From: Aplysia californica | Taxonomy: Eukaryota > Mollusca > Gastropoda > Aplysiida > Aplysiidae | NCBI RefSeq assembly: GCF_000002075.1 | Contig: NW_004797508.1 | Location: forward strand, 844,884 to 908,883 | Length of the DNA: 64,000 bases | Direction: 5' to 3' | Shown here: positions 35,101-49,390 of the stretch, piece by piece | How positions within the stretch are numbered: the first letter of the stretch is position 1 | How the letters are laid out: each line of letters starts with the position of its first letter | Position numbers and translations under genes: made by a program | The notes under the pieces: generated by a model | Seen by the model: the letters and a program-made list of their open reading frames with translations, nothing else | The model's database searches: none | Told to the model about the DNA's origin: nothing

Positions 35101-38100
35101 AAACAACAACAGATGAATGAGAAAAAGGCGAAAGCAACGAATACGTTTTGACACTGTATCAATTGACTGTATCAAAGATAGTACATAACAAGATGGTCCA
35201 CTCAGCCAAAAAAGTGTCCGCTCTTTGCTTCAGATTGCGCTGCAGTCTGTTTTGAAGCTCTCTTTCGTTTTTCCAGAAGAAGAATAGGAATAGCACCTCC
35301 TTGCGTGCGCAGATCGACTGCTGTTCATCAGCAGTTTGGGTTCGTTCAGTGCGCAGTTTTAGTTTTTAAAAATATTTTAATGACCTCTCGCCTTTCATTC
35401 TAAAGTCAAATTAAACGAAGAAAACAATCACCTTTCCTCCGGAAGAGGTTTTTTGTCAGCGTAACCATTTAAACAAAGCGTTCTTCCGAAATTTATTTTA
35501 AAACTTGCTAGTTTCACTTTGATTTTTTAAACTCAAGTAAGGTAACTTTGTTCGCAAAGGGTGCGCATTTGTGAAGAGGGCGCCACCGAATTTTGAGGAC
35601 ACGTTTTTAATTGGCTCAAAGAGAGGAGTGGCCCCTCTTTTTAAGTAGACCCTTTGACTGTATACTAGATCGATATAATCTTTGACAATGAATTTGCATC
35701 CCGAATACTCTTTCTTAAGTCTTCAAGATTCAGGATAACCTCGATTTCAAAACATAGCAAAGCACCAACAATTTTTTTCTAAAAAGTTGAAAACCCGACC
35801 TACCTTGGGATCGAGCTGGACAGACAGTTTTCATGCAAAAACCATATCTGGAACCTGAAGACGAAGGCCAACAAGAGACTTAACCTTCTCAGACGACTGG
35901 CTAGCACTTCATGGGGAGCGGACAAGGATGCACTCAGACAGCTATATGTTGGCTATGTACGATCTGCCATGGAATATAACCTAACCTAACAGACAATCTG
36001 CAGCAAACCAACTCAGAGGTCTCTTGACAAAATTAAAAAATCAAGCTGTACGATTTATCTCCGGAGCTTTGAGATCCACTCCAACTGCAGCTTGTGAAAT
36101 CCATACGAACCTGGAACCCTTGGACTTGCGGAGAGAGACAGTAGTAGTAGAGATGAGTGAGCGCTACAAAAGACTGGAGAAAAACCACCCAAACAGGAAA
36201 ATAATTGAACAGAGACGACCAAAGAAACGGATTCATGGAAGATCAATACTTGACACAGGCACTGAACTAGCAGAAAAACACATCTTCCATGTAACAGAGA
36301 AATGCTGAAACCTTTAAGACTAGAACTCCCCCCAAACACTAACATCAAGAATGCCAACATCAAAACCTCCCTCATAAAAGAGACAGTGAAAAAGGAATAT
36401 GACCCAGTAGAACTGAAAACAACAGCTCTGAAGACAATTGACTCCTACCCTAGTGATTCAATTCATATTTATACAGACGGTTCAGCCTTCAAGGGAACTA
36501 TAAACGCAGGCTTTGGGGTAAGAATTGAACATCCTGACAAAACATGTGAAGAGCTATTTGATGCATGTGGTACTTCTTGTTCAAATTATGAGGCTGAGGC
36601 AATCGCCATTGAAGCAGCAATCCTCCACCTGACCAACATTTTCATAATACATACAAACAAAATCAAGGACACTATTATCTTCACAGACGGAAAGTCAGTA
36701 CTCCAAGCTTTGGAAAACATGAATTTCGAAAGCCCAGCCTGCCTATCCGTGGCTCAAACAATCAATACGTTCATACAGACCTATGCTGTCGACCTGACAC
36801 TACAGTGGATACCTGGCCACAGCAACATCTCAGGAAACGACAGAGCAGACACCCTTGCCAAGAAGGGAGCATCACAAACACAACCACACAACACAGTATC
36901 ACAACAGACAGCCAAGAACATCATCAAATGCAACACCAGGGAACAGTGGCTGAATGGATGGGCAATGGGCAAAACTGGAAGAACTGTATTTGCACACATG
37001 ACAGCCCCCAACTCTAAAGATGCAATAAATTCCCTGAGTAGAAGAGAACAAGTCACGATATTTCGCCTGCGAACACAACACATACCACTAAATTCCTACC
37101 TTAATAGGATCCGCAAGGATACCCCACCCGACTGCCTGTTGTGCGACTGCCAGGATGAAACAGTACCACACCACCTCTTTAACTGCCCAGCACTTTATGA
37201 CCTGCGTAGCACCTACCTACCTGCCTCCCCAGACATCGGAAACACTCTATACAGCGACAAAGCACAGCTGATTAAAACCTGTCAATTCTTTGCCATATCG
37301 ACAGACCGAAGGGCTAGAACCCAAATGGCCGCTGGATCGGAAAAGTAAAGTAAAAGTAAAAGTTCTAAAAAAATACATTCTTTAAAGAAAAACTAAGATA
37401 AAAATAGCGTAATTGAGAATCGTTAGTTTACGAAAAAGGGATCGGTTCTTTTTCTTAGAAGCAATAATGGCAGGAATCAGTTCTGGAATCGATTCTTGGC
37501 CCACCACTATTTTATGGTGTGCTGGGGTAATAATATCAAAGATAGTACAGCCTACTGTAAGATGCTGCAGTGGCCCAATTTTGTGAGGCACATCGACTCC
37601 TAGCGCCACTAGCGGCGAGCGTGCGACAGTATGTAAACAAACACGGTGAGAGACTCGCAACGCTCATGCTGTCGGCATTACTGGCCAGTTTTGTTCAGCG
37701 ATCGGCCGTTCTAATTCCAGAGGAAAAACCAATTAATAATTGTCTTTCTTCAGATTCCCAAAGGACGAAAAATGGAAAGACAATGTGAAATTGATTTTTT
37801 AATCTAAAGTCTAGATTAGAGCTAAACTAGAGAGATCAAAGTCCAGCCTGTAAGCTTTGTTTACTCTCAGCATCATGCATCCTTGACTATGACCAATGCT
37901 TTGTACTCTGTACTTTGTTGTGTGTGGGTCCATTCCATTAGGTGTAGAACTAGATTCTAGATGCAAATTTTATATAGATCTATATGTTTTCTGTGTTGTA
38001 GGTTATTATGTAATTTGTTCTTCAGCACAACACAGAGAGATCAGTATTTGCTTATTAATTTGTGACTTTTTATGACGTATGGGCCATTAGCCTCGAAAGT

Positions 38101-38879
38101 CAATAAAGTCTACTTCAGTTCAATTCTCTCTCACCACATATACTCATACACACTTGTACGCACGCACGCACACACACACACACACGCGCGCATACACAGA
38201 CACACACACACACACACACACACACCATATGTCCTGACCACTTCTGTACATTTTATCATCATCATGGCCACCATCACATCATCATCATCAAATCATCTTC
38301 TTGCACATCACAAAAACCACCTCCACAAACATCCAGTGGCAGTGGGTGGACCAAGATTTGGGTGGGGCTTAGGTTGGTTCCACTTCTTTACTACCAAAAA
38401 TCAAGCGCTATGAGCTCAACAGTGATGATTTTGCTATACTCACGGTGAGCCACGGTATTTTAGGAACAATTCGAGCGAGGAGAATCATCTTTGTCTTCCA
38501 TCTCTTTATTCTAAGTTAGCTCTAGATTCTTCTGGATGGCGGGAACGAAACCGTTTCCCTTCCAAATTTTTTCTAATTTTCATCTAATGAAAAGTTGCCT
38601 TAAAAGTGGTACGATGTGATTTATAACACTTAAATAAGTTAAATCTCAGGAGCACACACAGCACCTCAAGCATATCATTATTCCGTCTATGATGAGCAGG
38701 TATCAGCTATGTAGTCGAGGAAAATTGAAAGAACCTAACGAAGGTCCAATGAGTGCATAGGTGACTGTGTCGCTGGGGAAAGTGTGTCGTAAACTTTCAC
38801 CCTGTTGTCAAGTCTAGGAGAGCGTGAGCCCTTAGAAAAGAGAGAGAGACATAATATACCTCTATGTTGTATTCTTCTT

Positions 38880-38960
<81 letters not shown>

Positions 38961-41900
38961 TCTCACTCTCTCTCACTCAGTCACCCACTCATCTATCTCT
39001 CTGTGTGCATGTTTGTCGTTTTAACTGTAATAGCTTATTAGTTCCCCCCTCTCCCCCCCCCCCCCCTCTTTCTCTCTCTATTTTGCTATTGCGGCGTTCC
39101 CTGGTATATCTAATACACTGTACTAATTGACACTATCTTTTGATTTCTAATAATGCATACTCCTAAAGATCCTGTCATCAATACGATCAATAATATTGCT
39201 CTAGGCCTAGATTTCGTGATTGTCAATGTCTAGATCTAGATCTTGATTCAGTAGATCGTGAGCCTATGCACCCGGTACACTAGATTTATCCTCTGATCTT
39301 ATCACTCGTTACCGAAGTGAGGCTATTTTTTAATCTAATGTTTTCCTTTTTAAATATTTTAGTTCTAGATAAATTATTAAAATACATAGGTCAATACTTT
39401 AGTTTGGTAGATAGATCTATATAATTATTTAGATCTAGATCTAGATTAGAATAGCCCCTAGAGTAGGATTAACTAGGACGCTGTCATATTCTACTCTATC
39501 CAACAAGCCCAGGGCCAAGCCATCGGGGCTCAGTCACACGCTCACTGGGGGCGTGGCCTATTTTACGCGTGCTACATTTTTTTTTTAGAGGGAAAGAGGG
39601 AGCTGCAGCATCTTACCATAGGGTGTAGTATCTTTGATAATATAGTGTAAAGTGCATAGAGCTTGCTTTCGAGTAGGGACATGCGCTATGCAAATGCTAT
39701 TTATTATTATTGTTATTAATGGCTCTCCACTTACAGGACTGGGTCCGAGGTGGAGAGCTTTACTTTACTTTACCTTTACTTTTATCTGCCGCTTATACTC
39801 TTATACTCTATACGCTTGGGTCAGGGGGATGCCGTGGGTGGTTAATGTTTCCCTGACACAATCTATCCAGGTCTTTCTCGGTCGCCCTCTAGCATTGTTG
39901 CCATCAAATTTTTTGATGTAGACACATTGTGCTGGATGGTGCGTTGGTAATCGCATGAGATGTCCGATCCTTTTGATTCTTTGATGTTGGATGTGATGCA
40001 TGACATCATTTGTGCCCACCATTTCTCTGATTACTGAGTTTCTAATTTTGCCTCGCCTGGTCTTGTCAGGTGGAGAGCAAACCATAAGTTTGGAAGTCCA
40101 ATTTCTTAGATAAGTGTTATATGTTGATGGACGTGTTAAAACTAACACAATAATGAATATCATACATTGTTTTTCTCTCCAGAAACCTCTCAGAGAGGAA
40201 CAAAACCTCTGTTGATATGCTTGTACTAGTTGTACATTTCTCTCCAAAATAGGCCTCTGTGGTGTAGCAGTTATGCCCTTTGCTATGGCAGAAGAAGCGA
40301 GTTCAATTTTGGTTTGGGGAGACCTTCTTTTTTTTTCTTTCTTAAAGTGTCTCTGCTTGCATTTTGTATCACCCTCTGCCCAGGTTGGACGTGACAAACA
40401 GTGTCAAAGTAGATGGCCCCGTTAGTAATGTAAATTGTGCTGATAGAGCCGATAGATACTTACAGTGTCAGTTTCTCTCCTGCATAAAAAAGTGAACAAA
40501 AGACTATTTTTTCTAAGGAAGCTAAAGTATTTTAAAGTTGATAAAACATTGATGTCCATGTTCTACCATTCAACCATCGAAAGTATGATCAATTTTTGTA
40601 TAACAGCATGGGCCGGGAACACAAGACAACAAGATAAAGAAAAATTTAATCGACCAATACGGAAAGCATGTAAAATTTCAACATCTTCATTCCCCTACTT
40701 GGATGAACTGTACAAAACAGCTTGCACTAAGAAAATTAATTCCATCTTTTTAAACAACAAACATCCCTTGTTCCCTCAAATAAAAACATCAGTCAGAAGT
40801 AAAAGACCTAGGCTTCTGATCTGTAACAAAGAAAGAAACAGAAGGTCATTTTTACCATCATCTATCAAAATGCTTCCATCTTAACCATCTTGTATAAGTA
40901 TACTTACGACCTTAGAGCATGCATCAAAATAACATTGAGTGTGTATCTAGCTTACGATTATTATTGTTTATATTGCTGCTCATTTATATTATGCATGTGA
41001 TTGTAAGCCTACTTGTGTGTGCACGTGTGTGTCTGTGTGTGTGTGTGTGTACACGTGGTGGAACACCAAACCAATGTGCCAGGATCTGGACAATAAAGAT
41101 GTATCTTATCTTATCTTATCTTCTCTTCAGAGACCACTCATCCCCCACGGGGCGGTGCCACTGACTGAAGTGTCTTTAGGCCTTTCCCAAAGGGGAGACA
41201 TTAACTTGTTTTTATGCACAGTAGAATTGTAAATGGGCTGATTCAACGATGTCATGCTCATAACTATGCCTGAACTGCAACAGAGGACTGCTGCTTTTTC
41301 TTTCCTATTCCTTACTATCGTCATTTCTCCTCTACTTCTTTTGTATACTTGTCAGACTCTTGTGACTCGCTATTACCGGGGTGCCTTGATAGTCGAAGCA
41401 GACCTTGTGCTATTGAAGCTAGAGAGGTGAGCAGAGTAAGCCTGATTCCCTGTAAGGGCTTCTTTGTTGACATCCACCCCTTGGCGCTCATATGACCTTA
41501 TGCAGTTGCGAGTGCCGTAAAACCTCTACTAAACTAAACGAAACAGAGACCACTCAGTGATGTACAAAGCCTTTGTTTATGGACGTGAGATTGTGTGTTT
41601 GGGGGTAAGAGCCTCAGCTCAGTCCGACGTTGTGTCTTTGGGAAATTTCCTATGTGGCTGTGTACTTTCGGAGAAGGACATTTAACTCAGAGGTCCTATC
41701 TCATTGATGACCTAATGATTGTGTTGATAGGTAGGGGCGCTACACCTTTTCCATTTGTTATGCAGCGACCACTCAGAGATGTACAAAACCTTCCTGGATG
41801 ACTTTAGTAATGGACAGGGGCCGGCTCAACTCAAGCACGGTCTCAAGTCTGTCTCCAAACTGTTTGAGACTGTCGCAGCATTTCTGGCTCAGGTTTGTAC

Positions 41901-44900
41901 TTAAACTTTGTCTCTGCCGCATATTTGAGTTTTTATCTATTTCATTTTTGAAATTTGTCTTTATTGGGTGTTTGAGTTTTTATGTCAATCTTGTTTTTGA
42001 GTTTTGGCTCCATTTCTTAAATTTGTGTAAGAAAAGCCTATGCCAGGGACTGTGGTGTAGTGGATAGGCTCTTCGCCGATGCAGTTAGAAGATGCAAGCT
42101 CATTTCTGAGGTGAAAAAGTATTGAGTATTTCCATCTATCTGCTTGGAAATTATATCCTTCATACCCTGGGTTGGGCTTGACAAGCCAGGATTGAAAGTA
42201 TTTTCTGTTTGGCTTGGTTCTTTCGCAGAGGGATATTAAAATCTGAGCTTTTGTTGCTTAGATACCTTACTGTGTTGCAATTTCAAACATTTGTTTTTTA
42301 CTTTTGAGAAATAATGAATTTGAGAAAATATACAGAATTTTCTTCAATGATTTTTTTTAATGGAAGTTTTTTAAATTTTGGCTTTGTAGACAAAGTTTTT
42401 GTGAAATTATTGAAATATTCAAATAAACTGATTCAATCTCTGCTCAGGGCAAGCATTCTGTGGCCACCCAGTTCCTGCCTCAGTTGATGAAACATTTTGT
42501 CTGTCAGAACAAGTAAGTTCATTTGTAAGGCATGCTGGCAAAATGAGTTGCTTCCCACAATCCAGAACTGGCAGTATCTGTCGAAAAGTCAGCACAGGGG
42601 TTGAATTTGCATATATTTGACTGATGTCGTTTTCTTCAAGTTTTGCGTCTTTTATCTTTTCATATTAATCAATTGTACAAACTCAACTTGTGAATTACAA
42701 ATCTATTTCCATTGTTTTAAAATTTGAAGAGTACCTCTTTTTTAAGCACACTTCCTTTGTTTGTATTTTTGGGTTGTTTTTTTCTCTCACTCTATCTTGC
42801 TTTCTGTCTGTCTCTCTCTCCCTGGTTCTTATTGGTTGTCTTGTGGTTTGGTTACTGGACTCATAATTGTGAAGTTGCTGGTTTGGAGGTTTGAGCCTCA
42901 TACTCCACGTTGTATTCTTGGGAAAGGCACTTAGCAGAAATTTTCCTCACTGCACCCAGGTGGGAATGGGTACCTGGCCATAAAATGGCAGCTTGCTTCC
43001 TAGGAATGTTTCAGAATACTATCAGGTCTGCTGGAGTAATAATATAAGATGTGAAGCGCATAGAGCTTGCCTTTGAGTTGGAATTTGTGCTATACAAATG
43101 CTGTGTATTATTATTATAAGTCTTCCCTCCATATTTTTTTTTCTCCAGTCTCTTAACACTTTCCCTACCGCGAGCTGCAAGTACGGCTCGAGTGGCTCGC
43201 TGTGTATTCAAATCCAGTAATGAAAAGACAGGAAATTCTCGGCCGATCCACATTTTCTAAATGATAAAATAGACTTCCTGTTCGCAGATACAAAAGAAAA
43301 TATATCACTGAGAGACTATTTTTAGTCATTTCAGGACTTTTTTTGTTCCCTTCGAAACGTAAGAAATAGAAAAAAAGCTGGGGGCTCTCGTGGCCTAGAG
43401 GTTAAGGTGTTGGCCTCTCATTCAAAGGTCCCGGGTTCGAATCCGGGTAGCGACCGAAAAATTTTCTTCTCTAAAATTGTCTCCTTTCACCTTCTTTCCT
43501 GCTCCCTAGCAATGTTCTGTTGTCTGCCTTCATTTCCACTTTCTGCCCCCACCCCCTCACCACCTTTGCCCCCTCCTTTTGGCTCCTGACTCTTTCTGCA
43601 GCCTTTCTACTGTTACTCCTTGGCTCCTCCTTACTGCTGTCTTTCAGCCACACCCCTGATCTTCTGGTAGGGAAGATCTACACCTAGCCTTCTCGGACAA
43701 GGGCGAAAAATCTCGGAGGGCCCGTGTGCAAGTTGCGCACGTTAAAGATCGCTTGGTGGTCTAAAATCGATAAGAGTAGGCTTCGGCCGCCACCTGGGCA
43801 AAATTCAAAATTTCCTACCAACTGAAAATATTAGGTGTGTCCCGCGCGCTCATATGACCTTATGCAGTTGCGAGCGCCGTAAAACACTTTACAAAAACAA
43901 AACAAACAAAACAAGAAAAAAAGCGCTCCCCTGGCTTCAGTATATGACTCATATTTTCACTTCTATATTAGTACACTTACATAACTTTCAGTATTTCTTT
44001 GCATTACTTGAGGCTACCTACCTGGGAAGTTTGAATGATGCTGTTGTTGTACTTTTTTAGATATGACCTCTCAAAGCTGGAAAATTGTCGATTTCTTATG
44101 ACGCCGTCGATATTGCATAATCACTTTTAGAAACCCCAAACTAATATAATTGGAATAAATCTTCAATATTGTATCACCATCTGATAGATTATTTTTTTAC
44201 CTTCAGTTTGATGGGTCATCATATGATACGGTTTGTGTGTGTTTAGTTGGATATTTTGACATTTTCCTTTGGTGGGATAGGGGCGTAAAAATAGGTCAGG
44301 GAAAAGCCCTGGGCCAGTGGTGGATTTTGGCCTTGTAGGAAAAGAGTTAATCTTTCTCTCATCTCTCCTTTATTTGCAGATGGTTGGAGGGCACTACTTG
44401 CAGGTTGTGTTTCTTTTCTTTCCCTCTATCATTTGTGTCTATCATTTTTTTTCCCACCTCTAAATTAACATTTTTGTGAAGTTGTGCTTTGTTTTACACA
44501 GACAAGCCAGCAAAATGATTGTTATTGTGTTTATGTGCTTCTTTTTACTTTAACACTTTTCCCCACGGGACGCCGATCGGCATTGGTGTGGTATAGCGTG
44601 TACCGCATCTGTATCCTGGTCCATAGGGATAAGTGTTGTGCTCTCGGTGCACTGCGTGGGTGGATAGTGTTAACAAAGACACTCTCATCTCATCTTCTGT
44701 TACAGAGCGGAGCCCAGAGAGAGTTTTCTCCTACTAAAACACCTGGTGTCTCTTGTGGGTGACACTGACCCTCCTCGGCCATCATCCACTCCCACTCCCA
44801 CCACTGCCCACACACTCCCGGCTGATCTATGGACAGAGACAGTGGCCAGGCTGGTGGAAGCCTGTGACGGCTGTGAGCTGTTTGCCACTGGTGCTGGTGG

Positions 44901-47900
44901 AAGTGTTGGAGGAGGGAAACAAAGTCAAGGTCAAGGTACCGTGGATATCCTGACCTGGTTTTGTCAGCTCATGGAGGCTGTCGTCAAACAGGACAGGTGA
45001 GAGGGTCTGAGCTTGCTTGCTTCTTCTTCGTCTTCTTCTCCTCCTCCAGCTCCTCCTCCTCCTCCTCCTCCTCCTCCTCCTCCTCCTCCTCCTCCTCCTC
45101 CTCCTCCTCCTCCTTAGCGTTCCCCTGCTAGATCACAGGGACAGTTGACTTCTTGTTCTTCGAACTGCAGTGCAAGCAGATTTTCACTTGTGTGAACATT
45201 TTTCCTACTTTGTACGACCCTTTGCCTTCAGAGAAATAAAAGAAATAAAAAATAAGTGGCATTAGCTGTGTAGTGGGTAGGTTCTTCCCCATTTCAAACA
45301 GCTGCTAAGGTCATTTCCTGTCTGGAAGATTTTAAAAAAATTGAAAATCTCAATGTGTCTGCTGGGGCAGATGAAGAATGAAAATTGAATAAATAATATC
45401 CATGTTGTATTATACTTGTGTATCTTTGTGCTTATGCAAGTATATTTTTTAGAGTAAAAAGTGTTTAATATATCGGTGTGAAGAATGTCTAATCTATGAG
45501 TGTCGGAAATGTTTGAACTATGAGTGTGAAAAGAGTTTTGATTTATGGGAGTGAAAAATGCTTTCTCTGTGCAATGCATCTAACCTATTTTCTTTTTTCT
45601 TTTGTCTCCAGGAAGCTGTCTTGGTTTTCTTTCATGCGGTCAGTTTTGCAGCAGAATCACTTGATTGTGGAGAAATACCTGACCCAGATTCTGTCTTCAG
45701 GCCTGGTTCGATCAAATCAGGTAATTTTAGAGATGAATTGTACTGATTGTCCATTGGAAGAAATTACCTGCTTCCTTTCACCAACTTCTTCTGCCACACA
45801 ATCAGACAAACTATTCTCTAAATTTTTAAATTTAAATATTTTTTTTACTTATTTAGAATTTATTTTCATTTTCCACAGTAATTGTTTTATATTTGGATTT
45901 ATGTAAAGTGTCTAGAGCTGTGTGTACTTTTGAGAAGGTGCTACAAGAATGATCTACATTATTATAATTTTCATTATTATTATTATTGATTAAAGAGAAC
46001 ACCAAATTACCCATTTACACTATTTATTGTGGATTCTGATTCCTGAATAGAAAAAATTGAGAACCCAAATATTGTCCTCGACAATAGTTTTGGAATAACA
46101 AAAGAAGAAAAAATATTTCTCGAAATATCTTCTTTAAAAAAAAAGTACTCTCGTCTGATTTAATTATACATCATAGAAATATTTTGGGGTCTGAAAGTTA
46201 CATTTTTATTTTTAAAATTTTTTTCTCCATCTTCAGAGTGAAAAGAGAGAATGCTATGGCCAGGACTTGTTTTTGTCAGAGCTGGTGTCCATGTACCTGA
46301 GACTAAGGCGAACTCCGGAGTTGTTGTCTGCTCTTCTGTCTGCCACCGACCCCCACGTGGAATGGGAGGGCGGGGCTGGTGACGTAATGGGCAATGCCAG
46401 TGACGGGATGGGTGTGTTGCCAAAGTTTTATCAGAGGTATATATATATATATATATATATACGGGGGGCTCTCGTGGCCTAGAGGTTAAGGTGTTGGCCG
46501 CTCACTCAAAAGGTCCCGCGTTCGAATCCGGGTAGCGACCGAAAAATTTACTTCTCTAAATTTGTCTCCTTTCACCTCATTCCTGCTCTGTAGCAATGTT
46601 CTATCGTCTGCTTTCGTCTCCTCTTTCTGCCCCCACCCCCTCACCTCCTTTGCCCCTTCCTCTGGGCTCCTGATTCTTTCTGCAGCCTTTCTACTGCTAC
46701 TCCTTCGCTTCTTTTTACTGCAGTCTTTCAGCCACACCCCTGATCTTCTGGTAGGAAAGATGTACACCTAGCCTTCTCGGACAAGGGAGAAAAATCTCGG
46801 AGGGCCCGTGTGCAAGTTGCGCACGTTAAAGATCGCTTGGTGGTCTAAAATCAATAAGAGTAGGCTTCGGCCGCCACCCGGGCAAAATTCAAAATTTCCT
46901 ACCAACTGAAAAATATTAGGTGTGTCCTGCACGCTCATATGACCTTATGAAGTTGCGAGCACCGTAAAACACTTTACTTTACTTTACTTTTACTTTTTTC
47001 TTCCGCTTGTACCCTGGGGTGTCGCAGGGAGACACAGGCGTCTGTTTGCAGCAAGTCGTGTGGCCTGTAGGAGGGACATCCCATGATCTCTAAGGGTGTC
47101 TGCCACAGATTCACTCCATCATCGCCTTAGTCTTCCTCTGGCTCTCCATCCAGAATATTTAGTGTTGTATGCTCTCAGAGCTGAATGGTTTGAGGGCATC
47201 CGCGTGAGGTGTCCGAACCACTTGACATTTTGTTTTTCAATGTGTGGTAGGACTGGTGTTGCTCCCACGGTGTCCCTTATGACTTCATTTTTACAAAACC
47301 AAAAAAAAGCAGAGGTATATACACACAGGAGTAATTTATTTTATACGGAGATTTTAATGCACACAACAGCCCTGGGAAACAATCCAACAATAAAGGTGAC
47401 ATTATTGACGATTTCTTATTTCAGAATAACATCTGTCTTTTGAACGATAGGTCCCACGCCTACAGAAATAGATGACATGTGTGATCTATGAATGTGAACA
47501 GTGTCAGAGTTGCTTAAGACATTATTACTTTCTGTTAATGTGTTGTCTTGGCCTTTTTGCGCAATGGTGCCTAAGTTGTTCATGGAGCATCAGGCGTTTT
47601 ATTAGAGTGGTCTGAGGGCAACACTAGTAAGTCTTTCCTCTTCTGATCCCCTCTAGTGGGTGGTTGGCGGGTGCTCTGGTGTGGTTTGCTTTTTCTTTCC
47701 TGTCAAACATCTATAGTCCTTATCTCCCCTTTTTCTTTTTTATGTTTGTTACTTTCTTGTAACACCTCTAATCTTCTGGCGCTCATATGACCTTATGCAG
47801 TTGCGAGCGCGGCAAGGAGATTAAAAGTAATGGAGGATGCTCTGTGGGCGGCACCGCACGCCTGATAGGAGCCCTCTCTCGCGGCGGAACCGTGGGCTGC

Positions 47901-49177
47901 CTGCGCTGCGCGATTGCCCGATTAAGACACTGAAATCTAGATAAGAAAGAAGGTTTTATTCCGAGGTCCTTCAGATTAGGCAAGTCAATTAGTAAAAATG
48001 CCTTGCACCTGTGTTGTATTTAAGTGTAAGAACTGATATGATGCTGCAGTGGACCGAAGTTTTCACAGTTAAGTTGTTTCCCTTTTAAAAAATTTGAATG
48101 AAAGTGTTTCTATGCTCCCAGCAACACAATTTAAATCATTAATTCATAAGAGGCTGGCCCCGGCGCTACATGCCAAGGCCAATCCAGGCTGAAAGGGATA
48201 CAACACCCCAGCAGAAAGACTGGGATACTCAATTTTTTAAAAGTATTCTTATTCATAAATATATATAATTATTATGAGTATATATATAATTATTATGTGT
48301 GTGTATGTATATACATATTATACATTTTAATTAAAGATATTGCTTTCCTTTGTGTGTGCAAATTAGATGCTACTGTAGTCTAAATGTAGATATCTAGAGG
48401 CTCCATTAGAACATGAAATCAATATTCAACAACAATAATGATGAATATTTTCTATGTTAAAGAAACACCAAACCATATCAGATGTGGGGAGAAGGTAGGG
48501 TGGGGTGGATAAGAGTTTGAGTCTTGTTAGATAGAACTATACTCGGTTTAATTCTATTGTTGTAGTCTTCACCTAAGATCCCACAATCAATAATTCCGGT
48601 TCACTTAAGATTCTGCTGTTAAAAAATAAACCAAACAAAGCAACAACAAATTTTACTACACAAGAGTCATCACTAAGATAAATTATCCCCCTCTGGAGTG
48701 TAATAACGGACTAAAAACGCTGCTCTCCATATCATACTTTACTGAAGAAAAAAAAAAAACCTTCAAAGGTTATCCACGCTCATGCATGCGATCACACCTC
48801 CAAGGGTGCTGTTATCTCTTTTTTTTGTGTGGAATATTTGAAATCATTGTGCGCTCCACTTTGTGAAAACCAGGAAACAAAATTATTGTGATCAATAATA
48901 TTATTTATAGACCAAGACATACTGTTAGCAATTAGATAAAGCAAACATCGACCCTCTTTTGTGTCCGCTATTCCTCACACATAAAGTTAGTTATGGCACA
49001 CGCCTAGAATCATGCGATCATATATCTTAAATTCAGTTTAAAAGTATATTTTCATCCATTTCTTATAATTATATATTTTAGCATCTTGAAAGATAAAAAC
49101 TCTTAAAGAATTGAACAGTCTGTATCACACACATAATTTTTTCTCCCTGTCATTATCCGTCAGCCCGTCAGTTGATC

Positions 49178-49231
<54 letters not shown>

Positions 49232-49245
49232 CCTCCCTCCCTCCC

Positions 49246-49298
<53 letters not shown>

Positions 49299-49336
49299 GC
49301 TGTCTGTCTGTCTGTCTGTCTGTCTGTCTCACTCAC

Positions 49337-49390
<54 letters not shown>

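Larger units (their letters stand above)
34425..37509. mobile_element. hAT-like element with subterminal minisatellite, nested in a SINE
   Basis: The ends are TAGAGGTGGGCAGTTCCGTA and, inward, TAGTGGTGGGCCAAGAATCG. 8-bp flanks TTCTATGG (34,417-34,424) and TTTTATGG (37,510-37,517) agree at 7 of 8 positions. AATCGG..TTC repeats lie at both ends. No hAT transposase is recognisable, so it is non-autonomous. A LINE (35,795-37,365) is inserted inside, which makes up half its length. The small element at 59,122-59,355 has the same ends. Confidence 0.85.
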
